A stretch of DNA of 64,000 nt from an uncultured Acidobacteriia bacterium (GCA_903909435.1 CAIVVT010000056.1:1-64000), one strand, 5' to 3'; shown: positions 27,282-36,841, counted from the stretch's first letter. Translations and numbers: made by a program. Notes: generated from the letters alone by a model not told the origin.

Positions 27282-27910
27282 CCCTCAAACAAACGAACGT
27301 TCTTGAGCTTCAATTCCTCGTACGGCAACTCCCGGCCCAGGTACAGGACCGGCTGCGGGTCGGAGAAATCGAGCGTGGCGAAGTGCGCGTCTTCAGTGCG
27401 CAGATCGGCGAACAGCATGTCCTGGCGTCCCGCCGTGGTAAAGGGCAGCTCCCCCTCGAATCCGACGTAGCTCGCCGTGGTCAGCGTCGTCAGCACGTAG
27501 CTGCGGTTTTCGAAGTTGAAGACCTGACCGGCGCGCAATGCGTTGGGGTCCACGGCGGGAGCCTCGTTGGGCCGCAAGAACGAGACTGCGTAGGTCAGTT
27601 GTGCGTCGGCCAGCCAGCCGTTGGTTCCGTCGTTGAACGCAATATGCCACTCGTTCCAGTTGCCCTGCGCCCAGGCGTAGCGGATGCGGCCTACGACCAG
27701 AAAGCCCTTCGAGTCGAACTGGCCTTCCGTGCCGATCTGGATGGGCGAAGCGTCGGGCGGGAGGTCGGCCACCTCTCCCACGCGTTCCAGGTCCAGGTCG
27801 TGCCGGACGATGATGGCGTGGCAATACGGGCAAGCCGTCTGGACGGCGGAGGACCACGCAAAGCGCAATGGCGCGCCACAGCCGGGACATTCGGCCGCAC
27901 GCTGGGTCAT
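27275..27910 (-). CDS. DUF4178 protein, short form with zinc ribbon
   Basis: A protein of 211 residues. It starts with a zinc ribbon (CPGCGAPLRF and ACPYCHAI) and then a single DUF4178 domain with VVGRIRYAWAQGNWNEWHI, a typical WxEW-type core, and FNFENRSYVLTTL. No membrane helix is present. It overlaps the SAM decarboxylase gene by 4 bp and the long DUF4178 gene by 7 bp, a strongly coupled arrangement. Two different DUF4178 proteins side by side suggest a hetero-oligomer. Confidence 0.85.
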   Translation of the reverse strand: MTQRAAECPGCGAPLRFAWSSAVQTACPYCHAIIVRHDLDLERVGEVADLPPDASPIQIGTEGQFDSKGFLVVGRIRYAWAQGNWNEWHIAFNDGTNGWLADAQLTYAVSFLRPNEAPAVDPNALRAGQVFNFENRSYVLTTLTTASYVGFEGELPFTTAGRQDMLFADLRTEDAHFATLDFSDPQPVLYLGRELPYEELKLKNVRLFEGW

Positions 27911-28332
27911 CGGGTTGTCTCCAATTGCTCTAACGGTCGCGGCTCCGTTCCGGCAACGCTGCGTTCGATCAGGCGGACGGTCACGGCCAGTGGGTGAAAC
28001 TCATCCAGCCAGGCGGCGAAATCGCCCTCCGGCCGGCGGCGGCAGCAGAACAGATTGAGGCACAGCGTCCCGTGCTCGGGGAACGTATGCACAGTGAGGT
28101 GCGATTCCATCAGCAGCAGCATGCCGGTAAAGCCGCCGGTGCGCGGGAACTGGTGCCACTGCGCGGGCGCGGCGGGGTGCAGATCCATGCCCCGGACGAA
28201 GGTTTCGAACAGACGCGACAAGGGTGCGGCCCGGGCCAGCGCGGCCGGGTCGCACCCGCTTGCGTCGATCACCCATTCGAGGCCGGTCTCGAGGCTTTGC
28301 CCAGGTATTGATTCCGGCTCCATCGCCGTCAT
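27907..28332 (-). CDS. speD: S-adenosylmethionine decarboxylase (SpeD-type)
   Basis: A protein of 141 residues. The pyruvoyl-enzyme signature ESHLTVHTFPE is intact. The Glu76-Ser77 bond is the self-cleavage site, with His82 and Cys97 at the positions of His68 and Cys83 of the Thermotoga enzyme relative to its Ser63. The product, decarboxylated SAM, is the aminopropyl donor for the spermidine synthase homologue in the same operon. The frame runs open to 28464 into the SPFH gene, but homology begins near 28332, 10 bp after the SPFH stop. Confidence 0.88.
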   Translation of the reverse strand: MTAMEPESIPGQSLETGLEWVIDASGCDPAALARAAPLSRLFETFVRGMDLHPAAPAQWHQFPRTGGFTGMLLLMESHLTVHTFPEHGTLCLNLFCCRRRPEGDFAAWLDEFHPLAVTVRLIERSVAGTEPRPLEQLETTR

Positions 28333-28342
28333 ACTACCGCGC

Positions 28343-29440
28343 CTAGAGGGCCGGCTGCTGCGTCCCGCATTCCGCGCAGAACTTAGCCACGCGCGGGATC
28401 TTCGATCCGCAGTTGAAGCAGAACTTGGTGTCCGCGGCCGGAGCCGCGCCAGCCACCGGAACAACGGGTACCGCGACTGCCGGTGCAGCCGGTGGCGCGG
28501 CCGGAGGAGGCGCTTGCGGGCTGGGTCCGGCCACGGGCGGAGGCGCCTGTGGCGGCTGCTGGCCCATGAGCGGATTCATGGCGTTCATCATCGCCCCGCC
28601 CAGACCAAATCCCGCGCCCAGACCGGCGCCGATCGCGGCGAACCCGCCGCCTTCGTTGGCCGCCGCAATCGGCAGAGCCTGCGCCGCCTGGAACTGGGTG
28701 TACTGCTGCATATTGCCGATCATGTTCATGCCCACGCGTTCGTCGAGCCGCTTCTGCAACTCCTCCGGCAGCGAGAGATTCTCGACTACGAAGGTGTCGA
28801 GTGCGAGGCCGAATTCGGCGAATGCGGGCGTGAGCGCCTCCTGGATCTTGGCTCCCACGGCCACCAGGTTCGCCGCCATGTCGAGGAACGGGACTCCGCT
28901 CTCGGCGAAGGCGTTGGACATGCGCCCCACGATGGTTTCCCGCAACTGGGCTTCGATGTCGGCCACCTTGTAGGTTTCGCGCGTGCCGCTGAGCTTGGTG
29001 TGGAAAGCGCGCACGTCGGCGATGTGCCACGAATAGATACCGAAGCCGCGCACGCGCACCGCGCCGAAGTCTTTGTCGCGTATGGTGATAGGCTGCGACG
29101 TGCCCCAACGCTGCGAGGTGCGCTGGCGCGAGGAGAAGAAGTAGACGTCGCTCTTGAACGGGCTTTGGAAGAGCTTGTCCCAATTCCTCAGGTAGGTCAG
29201 CACCGGCAGGGTGTTGGTGTTCAGAGTGTAGAGGCCGGGTCCAAAAACGTCGGCGCAGCGGCCTTCGTTGACGAACATCGCCATCTGCGACTCACGAACG
29301 GTGAGCTGGCCGCCGTTCTGGATCTCCATATCCTGCATCGGATAACGGTAGGCCAAAATATCGTCGCCTTCCTCGGTCCAGTGGATGACGTCGATGAACT
29401 GCTTCTTGATGAACGATTTGAGCGAATCTCCAAAAGGCAT
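28343..29440 (-). CDS. SPFH-domain protein with C-terminal zinc ribbon
   Basis: A protein of 365 residues and first gene of the operon. The N-terminal two thirds is the SPFH/virion-core-like domain: [45 protein letters not shown], and the helical [20 protein letters not shown] Gly-rich hydrophobic segment (about 265-290) and a Pro/Ala linker follow. The end has [19 protein letters not shown], a four-Cys zinc ribbon. Such proteins assemble on membranes and appear in envelope-stress gene clusters. It is divergent from the GH3 gene. Confidence 0.9.
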   Translation of the reverse strand: MPFGDSLKSFIKKQFIDVIHWTEEGDDILAYRYPMQDMEIQNGGQLTVRESQMAMFVNEGRCADVFGPGLYTLNTNTLPVLTYLRNWDKLFQSPFKSDVYFFSSRQRTSQRWGTSQPITIRDKDFGAVRVRGFGIYSWHIADVRAFHTKLSGTRETYKVADIEAQLRETIVGRMSNAFAESGVPFLDMAANLVAVGAKIQEALTPAFAEFGLALDTFVVENLSLPEELQKRLDERVGMNMIGNMQQYTQFQAAQALPIAAANEGGGFAAIGAGLGAGFGLGGAMMNAMNPLMGQQPPQAPPPVAGPSPQAPPPAAPPAAPAVAVPVVPVAGAAPAADTKFCFNCGSKIPRVAKFCAECGTQQPAL

Positions 29441-29517
29441 GCTTGCTCCGTGTCACCCCAATATACGATGGGTGCGAGCCGGTTGTTCCTGGATTCGGCT
29501 GCCTTGGGGGCAGAGCT

Positions 29518-29537
29518 CGCCAATCGGGAGATTGGCG
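29518..29537. promoter_or_regulatory. Inverted repeat between divergent genes
   Basis: CGCCAATC and GATTGGCG form a perfect 8-bp stem around GGGA. It lies 78 bp from the SPFH operon start and 64 bp before the GH3 gene, so it could be an operator for either. No T run follows, which argues against a terminator. Confidence 0.35.
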
Positions 29538-29600
29538 CCGCCGGCGAATTGCGGATATTCAAGTTTTGATATGCTGACGGGTTCCAAGAGGTCAATTTCC

Positions 29601-31466
29601 ATGAACCTGAAGATGAACAGTTTACTGCGGTGCGCTTGCACGGCCGTCACGATTTGCCTGGGCCTGCCGCTCTCCCATCTGAGCGCCGCGGCCCCTCCCG
29701 CGAAAGTGAAACCGCTCTCCTCCTACGACCCCCAGGTCAAGGCGCTGCTCGCGAAGATGACCTTGGAAGAGAAGGTCGGGCAGATGACCCAGCCCGACAT
29801 TTCAGCCCTGCAGGACCCCACCGACATCGAGAATCTGTTCCTCGGGTCGCTGCTCAGCGGCGGCAACGCCGATCCGAAAGAGGGCAACAGCCTCGACGCC
29901 TGGACCAACATGTACGACGAGTACCAGAAGCACACGCAGAAGACTCGTCTCGGCATCCCGATTCTGTATGGCGTGGACGCTCTGCACGGCCACAACAACG
30001 TGCTGGGCGCGGTCATTTTCCCGCACAACATCGGACTGGGCTGCACGCGCAACGCGGCGCTGGTCGAGAAGATCGGCAAAATCACGGCGGAAGAGGTCCG
30101 TGCGACCGGCATTCAATGGGCCTTTGCACCGTGCGTCACCGTGCCGCAGGACATCCGCTGGGGTCGCAGTTACGAGGGCTTCTCGAGCGATCCGGCGATT
30201 GTGAAGGTTCTGGGCGAGGCCGCCGTGCGCGGCCTGCAGTTGAACGATTTGAGCAATCCCCTGGCCGTGCTGGCCTGCGCCAAACACTATCTGGCCGACG
30301 GCGGCACCAGCTTCGGCACGGGCACGGGCGGCAAGAATACGCTGGATCAGGGCAACTCCGAGATCGACGAAGCGACCTTGCGCCAGGTCCATCTGCAGGG
30401 CTACCTGACCACCATCAAGGCGGGTGTGGGGACCATCATGCCTTCCTACAGCAGCTGGAATGGCCTGAAGATGTCGGCCAATAAATACCTGATGACCGAC
30501 GTCCTGAAGAAGGAACTGGGCTTCGAGGGCTTCGTGATCTCCGATTACAATGCGATCGACCAGATCGGCAAGGACTACAAGGAAAACGTCGGGATCACCA
30601 TCAACGCCGGCATGGACATGGTGATGATCGCGGGACGTCATCGCGAGTTCGTGAAAGACCTGCTGGCACTCGTAAAGGAAGGCAAAGTCCCGATGTCGCG
30701 GATCGACGACGCCGTGACGCGCATCCTGCGGGTGAAGTTCGCGATGGGTTTGATGGACAAGGACCGCTCGCAGCTCGCCGACCGCAAATTGCAGAGCAGT
30801 TTTGGCTCGCCCGCCCACCGCGCAGTGGCGCGGGAAGCCGTGCGTGAATCGCTCGTCGTCCTGAAGAACGGAAATCAGGCGCTGCCGATTTCCAAGCAGG
30901 CCGCGCGCATTCACGTCGCGGGCAAGAGCGCCGACAACCTCGGAAATCAGTGCGGCGGCTGGACGATCGACTGGCAAGGCAAAACCGGCGAGGTCACGCC
31001 GGGGGGAACCACCATCCTGGCGTCGATCAAGAGTGCGGTTTCCAAAGGCACCAAGGTGACGTTCTCGGCCGACGGGACGGGCGCGGAGGGCGCAACGCTG
31101 GGAGTCGTGGTTGTCGGCGAGAAGCCGTATGCGGAGGGCTTCGGCGACCGCACGAATCTGGCGCTCGACCAGGAAGACATCAATGCCATCGCCAACGTCA
31201 AACAGGCGGGCATCCCGGTGGTGGTCGTGCTGCTTTCGGGACGACCGCTGATCCTGGGCGACGCGCTGAATCAGGCCGACGCGTTCGTGGCCGCGTGGCT
31301 CCCCGGCACAGAGGGGCAAGGCGTGACCGACGTGCTGTTCGGCGATTTCAAGCCGGTGGGCAAGCTGTCTTTCGCCTGGCCGAAGTCGATGGATCAGGTC
31401 CCGGTCAGAACCGGCGACACCAAGACCGACGTGCTGTTCCCGCTGGGTTACGGGCTCAAGTTTTAA
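29601..31466 (+). CDS. Exported glycoside hydrolase family 3 beta-glucosidase
   Basis: A protein of 621 residues. Residues about 1-30 are a signal peptide. The GH3 barrel starts [17 protein letters not shown] and carries [21 protein letters not shown] and the nucleophile Asp315 in VISDYNAID. The second GH3 domain follows from about 420 ([14 protein letters not shown] to [13 protein letters not shown]). It lacks a fibronectin-III tail. It releases glucose from beta-glucosides such as cello-oligosaccharides, probably in the periplasm. The ATG at 29601 was chosen because AGAGG lies 9 bases upstream and the signal peptide follows. The frame is open further upstream. Confidence 0.95.
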   Translation: MNLKMNSLLRCACTAVTICLGLPLSHLSAAAPPAKVKPLSSYDPQVKALLAKMTLEEKVGQMTQPDISALQDPTDIENLFLGSLLSGGNADPKEGNSLDAWTNMYDEYQKHTQKTRLGIPILYGVDALHGHNNVLGAVIFPHNIGLGCTRNAALVEKIGKITAEEVRATGIQWAFAPCVTVPQDIRWGRSYEGFSSDPAIVKVLGEAAVRGLQLNDLSNPLAVLACAKHYLADGGTSFGTGTGGKNTLDQGNSEIDEATLRQVHLQGYLTTIKAGVGTIMPSYSSWNGLKMSANKYLMTDVLKKELGFEGFVISDYNAIDQIGKDYKENVGITINAGMDMVMIAGRHREFVKDLLALVKEGKVPMSRIDDAVTRILRVKFAMGLMDKDRSQLADRKLQSSFGSPAHRAVAREAVRESLVVLKNGNQALPISKQAARIHVAGKSADNLGNQCGGWTIDWQGKTGEVTPGGTTILASIKSAVSKGTKVTFSADGTGAEGATLGVVVVGEKPYAEGFGDRTNLALDQEDINAIANVKQAGIPVVVVLLSGRPLILGDALNQADAFVAAWLPGTEGQGVTDVLFGDFKPVGKLSFAWPKSMDQVPVRTGDTKTDVLFPLGYGLKF

Positions 31467-31597
31467 GCCACCCTACGCTCCGCAGCGGACGGAGTCGTTG
31501 ACCCCGCCCGCTGCGTTGATGCAGCCCAGCCTGAAGGCTGAGGCTGCCTTGGATACTGCGTTCGACGACGACACGCCAATCCGCTAAGCTGACGGTC

Positions 31598-32221
31598 GTG
31601 AGTACGCCTCAGCCCGCAGCCTGGAAGATCGCCGACCAGGCGCTGCTCCAAATCATCGACTCGGCCCATGCGGAAGCCGCGCGCAAGAGCGGCGATTGGC
31701 TGGCCTGCCGCCCGGGCTGCTCGTCATGCTGCATCGGCGTCTTCCCGATCAGCCGGCTCGACGTCGTGCGCCTCAGGGGTGGGCTGGAGGAGTTGAAACT
31801 GAGCGATCCCGCGCGCGCCATGCGCGTTGCCGCTCGCGCTGAGGAAGCCGTCGAACGGCTGCGCGGCGAATTCCCGGGGGACGCGGCGACGGGCCTGCTG
31901 GGCGAAGGCGTGGCGGACGAGGCGCGTTTTGAGGACTTCGCGAACGACGAGCCATGTCCCGCGCTCGATCCCGAAACGCAAACCTGCGACCTGTACGCAG
32001 CGCGCCCGATGACCTGCCGCGCGTTCGGGCCGGCGGTGCTTGGCGCGGACGGCTCGGTGGGCGCCTGCGAGTTGTGTTACCACGGTGCGAGCGACGAGCA
32101 GATTGCGGCCTGCGCGGTGGAAATGGACCCGGATGACACGGAGAGCGTGCTGGCTGAGACACTGGAGGCAGAGGCGGGTATACGCGGGATGACGATTGTG
32201 GCGTGGTGTCTGGCCGGTTAG
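31598..32221 (+). CDS. YkgJ-type cysteine-cluster protein (zinc/iron chelating domain)
   Basis: A protein of 207 residues starting with GTG. The family pattern is clear: CRPGCSSCC near residue 40, then PCPALDPETQTCDLYAARP and MTCRAFG, eight or more Cys arranged to bind a metal. The function of the family is not established. The last 60 residues are acidic. It lies 131 bp after GH3 and probably has its own promoter. No partner is obvious. Confidence 0.85.
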   Translation: MSTPQPAAWKIADQALLQIIDSAHAEAARKSGDWLACRPGCSSCCIGVFPISRLDVVRLRGGLEELKLSDPARAMRVAARAEEAVERLRGEFPGDAATGLLGEGVADEARFEDFANDEPCPALDPETQTCDLYAARPMTCRAFGPAVLGADGSVGACELCYHGASDEQIAACAVEMDPDDTESVLAETLEAEAGIRGMTIVAWCLAG

Positions 32222-32368
32222 GCGGCAGGCGCTAGGAATCGGAAACCGCTAGAATTAGCGGTCTGCGAATTATACCCTTTTAGAATCAAGCACTTGAAGA
32301 GAAAAACCGCACAAATCAGCGGTTTGGCCTCTGAAAGGCATGCAGCGGAAGGGGAGCAGCCACCGGAT

Positions 32369-32433
32369 CGGAGCCGCGACCGTGAGGGAGTGGTGGCTGT
32401 TAGCGGACTTGACCGGTCGCTTTCGTTCGCGGC
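32369..32433 (+). repeat. Dispersed palindromic repeat, copy A
   Basis: This 65-bp element starts CGGAGCCGCGACCGT and ends TTCGTTCGCGGC. About 53 positions are identical to the copy at 60383-60447. The outer arms GCCGCGA/TCGCGGC pair. The inner arm pairing seen in the other copy is mostly lost here. It sits just before the U32 gene. Confidence 0.8.
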
Positions 32434-32448
32434 CCCAAGTGAGAAGTG

Positions 32449-34971
32449 ATGAGCGAAACGCGCGTAAGGCAAAAACCCGAGATCATGAGCCCCGCCGGGT
32501 ACTGGCCGCAACTGCGGGCCGCCGTGGAAGCGGGCGCGGACGCCGTGTACTTTGGCCTTAAGCACTTCACCGCGCGGGCCAAGGTCGGCTTCCACGCGGA
32601 CGAGTTGCCCGAGGTGATGCGGACGCTGCACCAGCGCGGCGTGCGCGGCTACGTCACGTTCAACACGCTGGTCTTCGAGCACGAACTCGAAGCGGCAGCC
32701 ACGGCTTTGGCGCAGATTGCCGGGGCGGGTGCGGACGCGCTGATCGTGCAGGACTTCGGCATCGTCCAACTCGCGCGCCAGATCGTGCCAGAGATGGAAT
32801 TGCACGCCAGCACGCAGATGAGCATCACCAGCGCTCAGGGCGTTCAACTGGCAAGGAGCTTCGGGCTGAAGCGCGTGACGCTGGCGCGCGAGTTGTCGCT
32901 GGAAGAGATCCGTTCGATTGCCGCCGCAACCGATTGCGAATTGGAGATCTTCGTCCACGGCGCGCTCTGCGTCGCCTACTCGGGCCAGTGCTTTTCGTCG
33001 GAAGCCTGGGGCGGGCGCAGCGCCAACCGCGGCCAGTGCGCGCAGGCCTGCCGGCTGCCCTACGAACTGCAGGTGGACGGCCGGATCGAGCCGCTGGCGG
33101 ACGCCCGCTATCTGCTCTCCCCGGGCGATCTTTTCGCTCTGCGCCAGATTCCGGAAATCGTGGAAATCGGCGTCACCGCGCTCAAGATCGAGGGCCGCTA
33201 CAAGGATGCCGATTACGTGGCCTTGACCACGCGCGCCTACCGGCAGGCGGTTGACGACGCATGGAACGGCCGGAAGACTGACATCGGACAGGCAGCCGAA
33301 CTGCAACTGGAGCAAGTGTTTTCGCGCGGGCTCGGCCCTTACTTCCTGACCGGGACGAACCACCAGCAGGTCGTGCAGGGCCGCACGCCGCGCCACCGGG
33401 GCGTGTGCGTGGGGCGGGTGGCTCGCCTGGAGCGCTCCGGTGTCGTGATCGAGCCGGGCGAGGCGCACACGATTGCACCCCTCAAGGCCGGAGACGGGGT
33501 CGTGTTCGACGCTGCGGATTGGCGCAGCCCGCAGGAGCCGGAAGAGGGCGGGAATGTCTACCAGGTGTTCGCCGGGCTTGACGGCAATCTGGAATTGCGA
33601 TTTGGCAACGGTGCGATTCAGACCGCCCGCATACGGCCTGGCGATCTGGTGTGGCGGACCCACGATCCCGCGCTCGACCGCGCGGTGAAGCCGCTGCTGG
33701 AGCCCTCCGCGCCGCTGGCCAGGCAGCCGGTGAACGTACGCGTCTCAGCGGGTGAAGGCGCGCCGCTGGTGGCCGAGTGGTCGCTGGCGAGGCACCCCGA
33801 ATTGCGGGTGACGGTGATCTCGGACGCGGAATTGAACGCTGCGCAGAATCGCGGGCTCAGCGCGGAGTCGCTGTGCGAGCAGTTCGGCAGGCTCGGCAAT
33901 ACGCCCTACGAACTGGCGGCTTTGGAGCTGGAGTCGAGCGGGTCGCTGTTCGCGCCGGCTTCGCTGTTGAACCACGTGCGCCGCGAGGCCGTCGAGCGAT
34001 TGCAGGCGCTGCAGGCAGAACCGCGGAGCGTGACGATTGCCAATCCGCTGGACGCGGTGCGGGCGGCGCGCGGTCTGCCCGGGCCGCAGGCCGCGCCGGG
34101 TCCCGCGGAACTGCACTTGCTGGTTCGCACGGTGGAGCAGTTGGATGCCGCGCTTGAGTTGCACCCCGCCAGCATCACCCTCGACTACCTCGACCTGTAC
34201 GGCTTGCGCCCGTCGATCGAACGGGTGAAAGCCAGCGGCATCGTAGCGCGAGTGGCCAGTCCGCGGGTGCTCAAGCCGGGCGAGGCGCGGATCGTCGATT
34301 TCCTGCTGAGTTTGGAGTGCCCGATCGTCGTCAGATCCAGCGGATTGCTGCAAGCCCTGCGGGGCCGGCCACACGCGGCGTTGATCGGCGACTTCAGCTT
34401 GAACGCCGCGAATTCGCTCACGGTCAGGGTGCTTCGAGAGTTGGAGATCGGCCGATTGACTCCCACGCACGACCTGAATGCCGCGCAGGTGGCCGATCTG
34501 GCGCGCGACGCTGGGGGCGAGTTCATTGAGGCGATCGCGTACCAGCATCTGCCGGTGTTCCACACCGAGCACTGCGTTTTCTGCCGGTTCCTCTCCACCG
34601 GAACCAGCTACAAGGACTGCGGACGTCCCTGCGAGAAGCACCGTGTGGCCCTCAAAGACGAGCGCGGCCGGGCGCACGCCGTGATGGCCGACGTCGGCTG
34701 CCGCAATACGGTTTTCGGCGCGGAGGCCCAGGAGGCCAGCGCCCACCTGGAGTTGTGGCGCAGCACGGGGATCCGGCACCTCCGGCTGGAATTCGTCCAC
34801 GAATCAGGCGAGGATGTACGGCGGATTACGCGAGCCTTTGAGCGGGCGCTGACGGGACTCTGGACGGCGCAGCAGTTGGGGCTTGAGCTCAAACGCATCG
34901 CTCCCGGTGGGACGACCGGCGGTAGCCTGTTCGTGCCTGCAGATTACCTGACCCTCCCGATCCTGCAGTAG
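32449..34971 (+). CDS. Peptidase U32 family protein (probable RNA hydroxylase type)
   Basis: A protein of 840 residues. The first ~290 residues are the U32 core: PEIMSPAGYWPQLRAAVEAG, ADAVYFGLKHFTAR, ELHASTQMSITSAQG, FVHGALCVAYSGQCFSS and NRGQCAQACRLPY, the last two holding the Cys that bind iron-sulfur in this family. A middle domain resembles DUF3656. The C-terminal third has a second Cys cluster, TEHCVFCRFLS and YKDCGRPCEKH. Long U32 proteins of this kind include RlhA, which hydroxylates 23S rRNA, while shorter ones act on tRNA. I infer RNA modification. The ATG is preceded in frame by a GTG at 32446. Confidence 0.88.
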   Translation: MSETRVRQKPEIMSPAGYWPQLRAAVEAGADAVYFGLKHFTARAKVGFHADELPEVMRTLHQRGVRGYVTFNTLVFEHELEAAATALAQIAGAGADALIVQDFGIVQLARQIVPEMELHASTQMSITSAQGVQLARSFGLKRVTLARELSLEEIRSIAAATDCELEIFVHGALCVAYSGQCFSSEAWGGRSANRGQCAQACRLPYELQVDGRIEPLADARYLLSPGDLFALRQIPEIVEIGVTALKIEGRYKDADYVALTTRAYRQAVDDAWNGRKTDIGQAAELQLEQVFSRGLGPYFLTGTNHQQVVQGRTPRHRGVCVGRVARLERSGVVIEPGEAHTIAPLKAGDGVVFDAADWRSPQEPEEGGNVYQVFAGLDGNLELRFGNGAIQTARIRPGDLVWRTHDPALDRAVKPLLEPSAPLARQPVNVRVSAGEGAPLVAEWSLARHPELRVTVISDAELNAAQNRGLSAESLCEQFGRLGNTPYELAALELESSGSLFAPASLLNHVRREAVERLQALQAEPRSVTIANPLDAVRAARGLPGPQAAPGPAELHLLVRTVEQLDAALELHPASITLDYLDLYGLRPSIERVKASGIVARVASPRVLKPGEARIVDFLLSLECPIVVRSSGLLQALRGRPHAALIGDFSLNAANSLTVRVLRELEIGRLTPTHDLNAAQVADLARDAGGEFIEAIAYQHLPVFHTEHCVFCRFLSTGTSYKDCGRPCEKHRVALKDERGRAHAVMADVGCRNTVFGAEAQEASAHLELWRSTGIRHLRLEFVHESGEDVRRITRAFERALTGLWTAQQLGLELKRIAPGGTTGGSLFVPADYLTLPILQ

Positions 34972-35131
34972 GGGGAAGTCCGACACCATGCACAACGCTG
35001 AATGGCTGCAATGTGAGCCGCCCGAGTTGCGATAGCGCCACGGCCACTTATCTGTTTAAGGGCGCTTGGCGTCTAATGTCGCCGATCACGCGGACCTCGC
35101 GCAGTGATAGACTCCCGAACTAGGTATTCCA

Positions 35132-35536
35132 GTGACGAGAGAACAGGTTCTTAATGCCGTCCAGAAAGGCCAAAATGCAAAGTCCCTACGACGGAAACTT
35201 CATTCCAAAGTCATCATTGTGTCGCTAAGTAGGTCGAGGTGTTGCGGAGCATCCTCACTACTGGTCGGGAGCAGACAAGGCGGGTTCGTCTCCCAGGATT
35301 GCCTTCAGTGCGGAAAGCGATCGGCTCATGTTGGCCCGCTGGATGTCCCGGATCTCGATTGCCACGACTGTCATGCCGCGGGAGTTATCGTGGTGCGAGT
35401 TCTCGATGATGATTATTGGTACGAGTGCACGAGTTGCAGAAACCGGTGGCGGCTGTTCGATATCTTGCCTTTTTGGTCCGAGTTGTTCGAGTGTTCAGGA
35501 TTGGGCGCGCCCGGAGATCCATCGTACTGGACCTGA
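35132..35536 (+). CDS. Zinc-ribbon protein, hypothetical (start uncertain)
   Basis: A frame of 134 codons starting with GTG and without a clear ribosome site. Residues about 55-105 look genuine: QDCLQCGKRSAHVGP, LDCHDCHAAGVIVVRV and YWYECTSCRNRWRL give three Cys pairs as in a zinc ribbon, followed by FDILPFWSELFECSGLG. The first ~45 residues are basic and Ser-rich without features, so the gene may be 5'-truncated or its true start lies later. The 298 bp that follow to 35834 show no gene. Confidence 0.5.
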   Translation: MTREQVLNAVQKGQNAKSLRRKLHSKVIIVSLSRSRCCGASSLLVGSRQGGFVSQDCLQCGKRSAHVGPLDVPDLDCHDCHAAGVIVVRVLDDDYWYECTSCRNRWRLFDILPFWSELFECSGLGAPGDPSYWT

Positions 35537-35834
35537 TTGGACTTGCAGGCGGGACAATGCGACCCGTCCCTGCCCGAATTTCGACTAGAAGTCAGTGGCG
35601 GCGCGAACACCGAATGGAGAGGAAGCCGCGGGTCGCCAATGATGCCAAGCCAGAGCTGACGCACCAGCGTTCGTGCCGCGGAAGAGCGCAGATCATTTTC
35701 ACCTTGCTTTGGAATAACTGAGCCAAATTGCAGATGGGACGGGTCCAGTTCCCCAATCTGGACGCCCGAAAGCCATTAGCTATTGAGCCGTAAGCGGCTG
35801 CAGACGCGCAGGCTCATGTGGGTTGAGTGCCATA

Positions 35835-36416
35835 TCATCCGCGGAGCTGGTTTTGAGGCACACGAAAGACGCCTTTGATACATCGAGAGCTCCGAGCCGC
35901 GATCTGAATATGAGTCTTCTCCCGGAATCCCGAACCGGGGTAGGCGGGCTCACCCTCTGCAAAGATGCCCTTGACTGTGTCGATCGCCGGGGCCTTCTGC
36001 GCCTCGAGAATCGTGTGCAATCGCCGAACGACGGCGCAGTCAAGGTTGCGTCGGAGTTGATCCTTGCTGTTCGACGGCAGCGCCAAATCAGCGGCCCGAG
36101 TCACGTCAACGAGGCTTTCGTAGGCAATCTTCACCCACTCCAGACCGCTGGAGGTTGTCAGGTCAAGGCACAGGCCCAGCTCAATCACCGCACCAATGAC
36201 GAACGGTTTCGAGATACTCGACGTCTTGCGCTTTAATGCTTCCCGTGCAAATTCGAGCCCGCGCATTGGATTGGCTTCCCAGAAGTAGATACCAGGCCCA
36301 AGCCAATCATAATCGTTGTTGCTAGGCTTGAAGGCTGCGCCCGACAGCAAACGCTCTCCGACGTCTTGATCGCAGCCGTGATAACCGAGGATGAAAGCAG
36401 ACGTGAGGCGGTGCAA
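35835..36416 (-). CDS. Probable ADP-ribosyltransferase-like toxin, 193 residues
   Basis: A soluble protein with an N-terminal ILGYHGCD motif (His13) and DYDWLGPGIYFWEANP (Tyr44), then a helix REALKRK. A His in the first strand and a Gly-Tyr-Phe in the second match the ADP-ribosyltransferase (PARP-like) fold pattern seen in many bacterial toxins. The rest is alpha/beta with KPFVIGAVIELGLCLDLT, and the end carries REKTHIQIAA. The gene lies 5 bp after a 60-residue partner gene in the same direction, the usual order for antitoxin then toxin. The enzymatic assignment is by motif only. Confidence 0.6.
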   Translation of the reverse strand: MHRLTSAFILGYHGCDQDVGERLLSGAAFKPSNNDYDWLGPGIYFWEANPMRGLEFAREALKRKTSSISKPFVIGAVIELGLCLDLTTSSGLEWVKIAYESLVDVTRAADLALPSNSKDQLRRNLDCAVVRRLHTILEAQKAPAIDTVKGIFAEGEPAYPGSGFREKTHIQIAARSSRCIKGVFRVPQNQLRG

Positions 36417-36421
36417 AGAGA

Positions 36422-36601
36422 CTAGCGATACTGCTTCGTGAGCTTCCCGGACTTCGTGTAGATACCTTCTTCGACCAACACTTTCCGGGCCACGGCTTGA
36501 GACTTGGTCGAGCGTATAGTGAAGGCCTTCGCCGCCTTCCTAAACCGCTCGACGGATTCAGGCGACATCAGTTCGAATTTGGTAGCTATCTGCGCCTTCA
36601 C
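36422..36601 (-). CDS. Small partner of the toxin-like gene, probable antitoxin
   Basis: A protein of about 59 residues, basic and helical: KFELMSPESVERFRKAAKAF, then SQAVARKVLVEEGIYT and a final KSGKLTKQYR. I place the start at GTG 36599-36601, because a TATAAT with an extended TGC lies just upstream (36608-36613) and would start transcription near 36600, making a nearly leaderless message. An ATG at 36566-36568 is the alternative. The longer frame to 36634 would run through the promoter. It is followed at 5 bp by the ADP-ribosyltransferase-like gene. Confidence 0.6.
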   Translation of the reverse strand: MKAQIATKFELMSPESVERFRKAAKAFTIRSTKSQAVARKVLVEEGIYTKSGKLTKQYR

Positions 36602-36607
36602 GAGGAA

Positions 36608-36616
36608 ATTATAGCA
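36608..36616 (-). promoter_or_regulatory. Extended -10 promoter for the toxin-antitoxin-like pair
   Basis: Read on the minus strand the sequence is TGCTATAAT, a perfect extended -10 element. No good -35 is seen at 16-18 bases, which an extended -10 tolerates. The start point would be near 36600. Confidence 0.55.
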
Positions 36617-36841
36617 GTAATGGCATCCCGCCATTTCTCAAACCGCGCACCCAGAATCAACACGTCCGTGATCTGTCGCACTAGGATCGTCGGTGTTCCT
36701 GAAGCAATCCAATTGAGCTTGAAGTCTCCGTTATCGAAACCCGCCCAACTCATGGCCCGTTCGAATCATTTTCCAGGGCAACTCGCGAGCCTTCTGCGAC
36801 CAAGCCGCGCCTTGTGCATCTGACATTCGAGAGGGTTACGG

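Noticed and set aside
27907-28464. Longer 185-codon start for the SAM decarboxylase
   Set aside because: The extra 44 codons overlap the SPFH zinc-ribbon coding sequence and are Arg/Ser-rich without homology.
29802-31319. 505-codon minus-strand frame
   Set aside because: It is antisense to the GH3 gene, whose motifs are intact.
36602-36634. Longer start for the small antitoxin-like protein
   Set aside because: The extra codons run through the TGCTATAAT promoter element.
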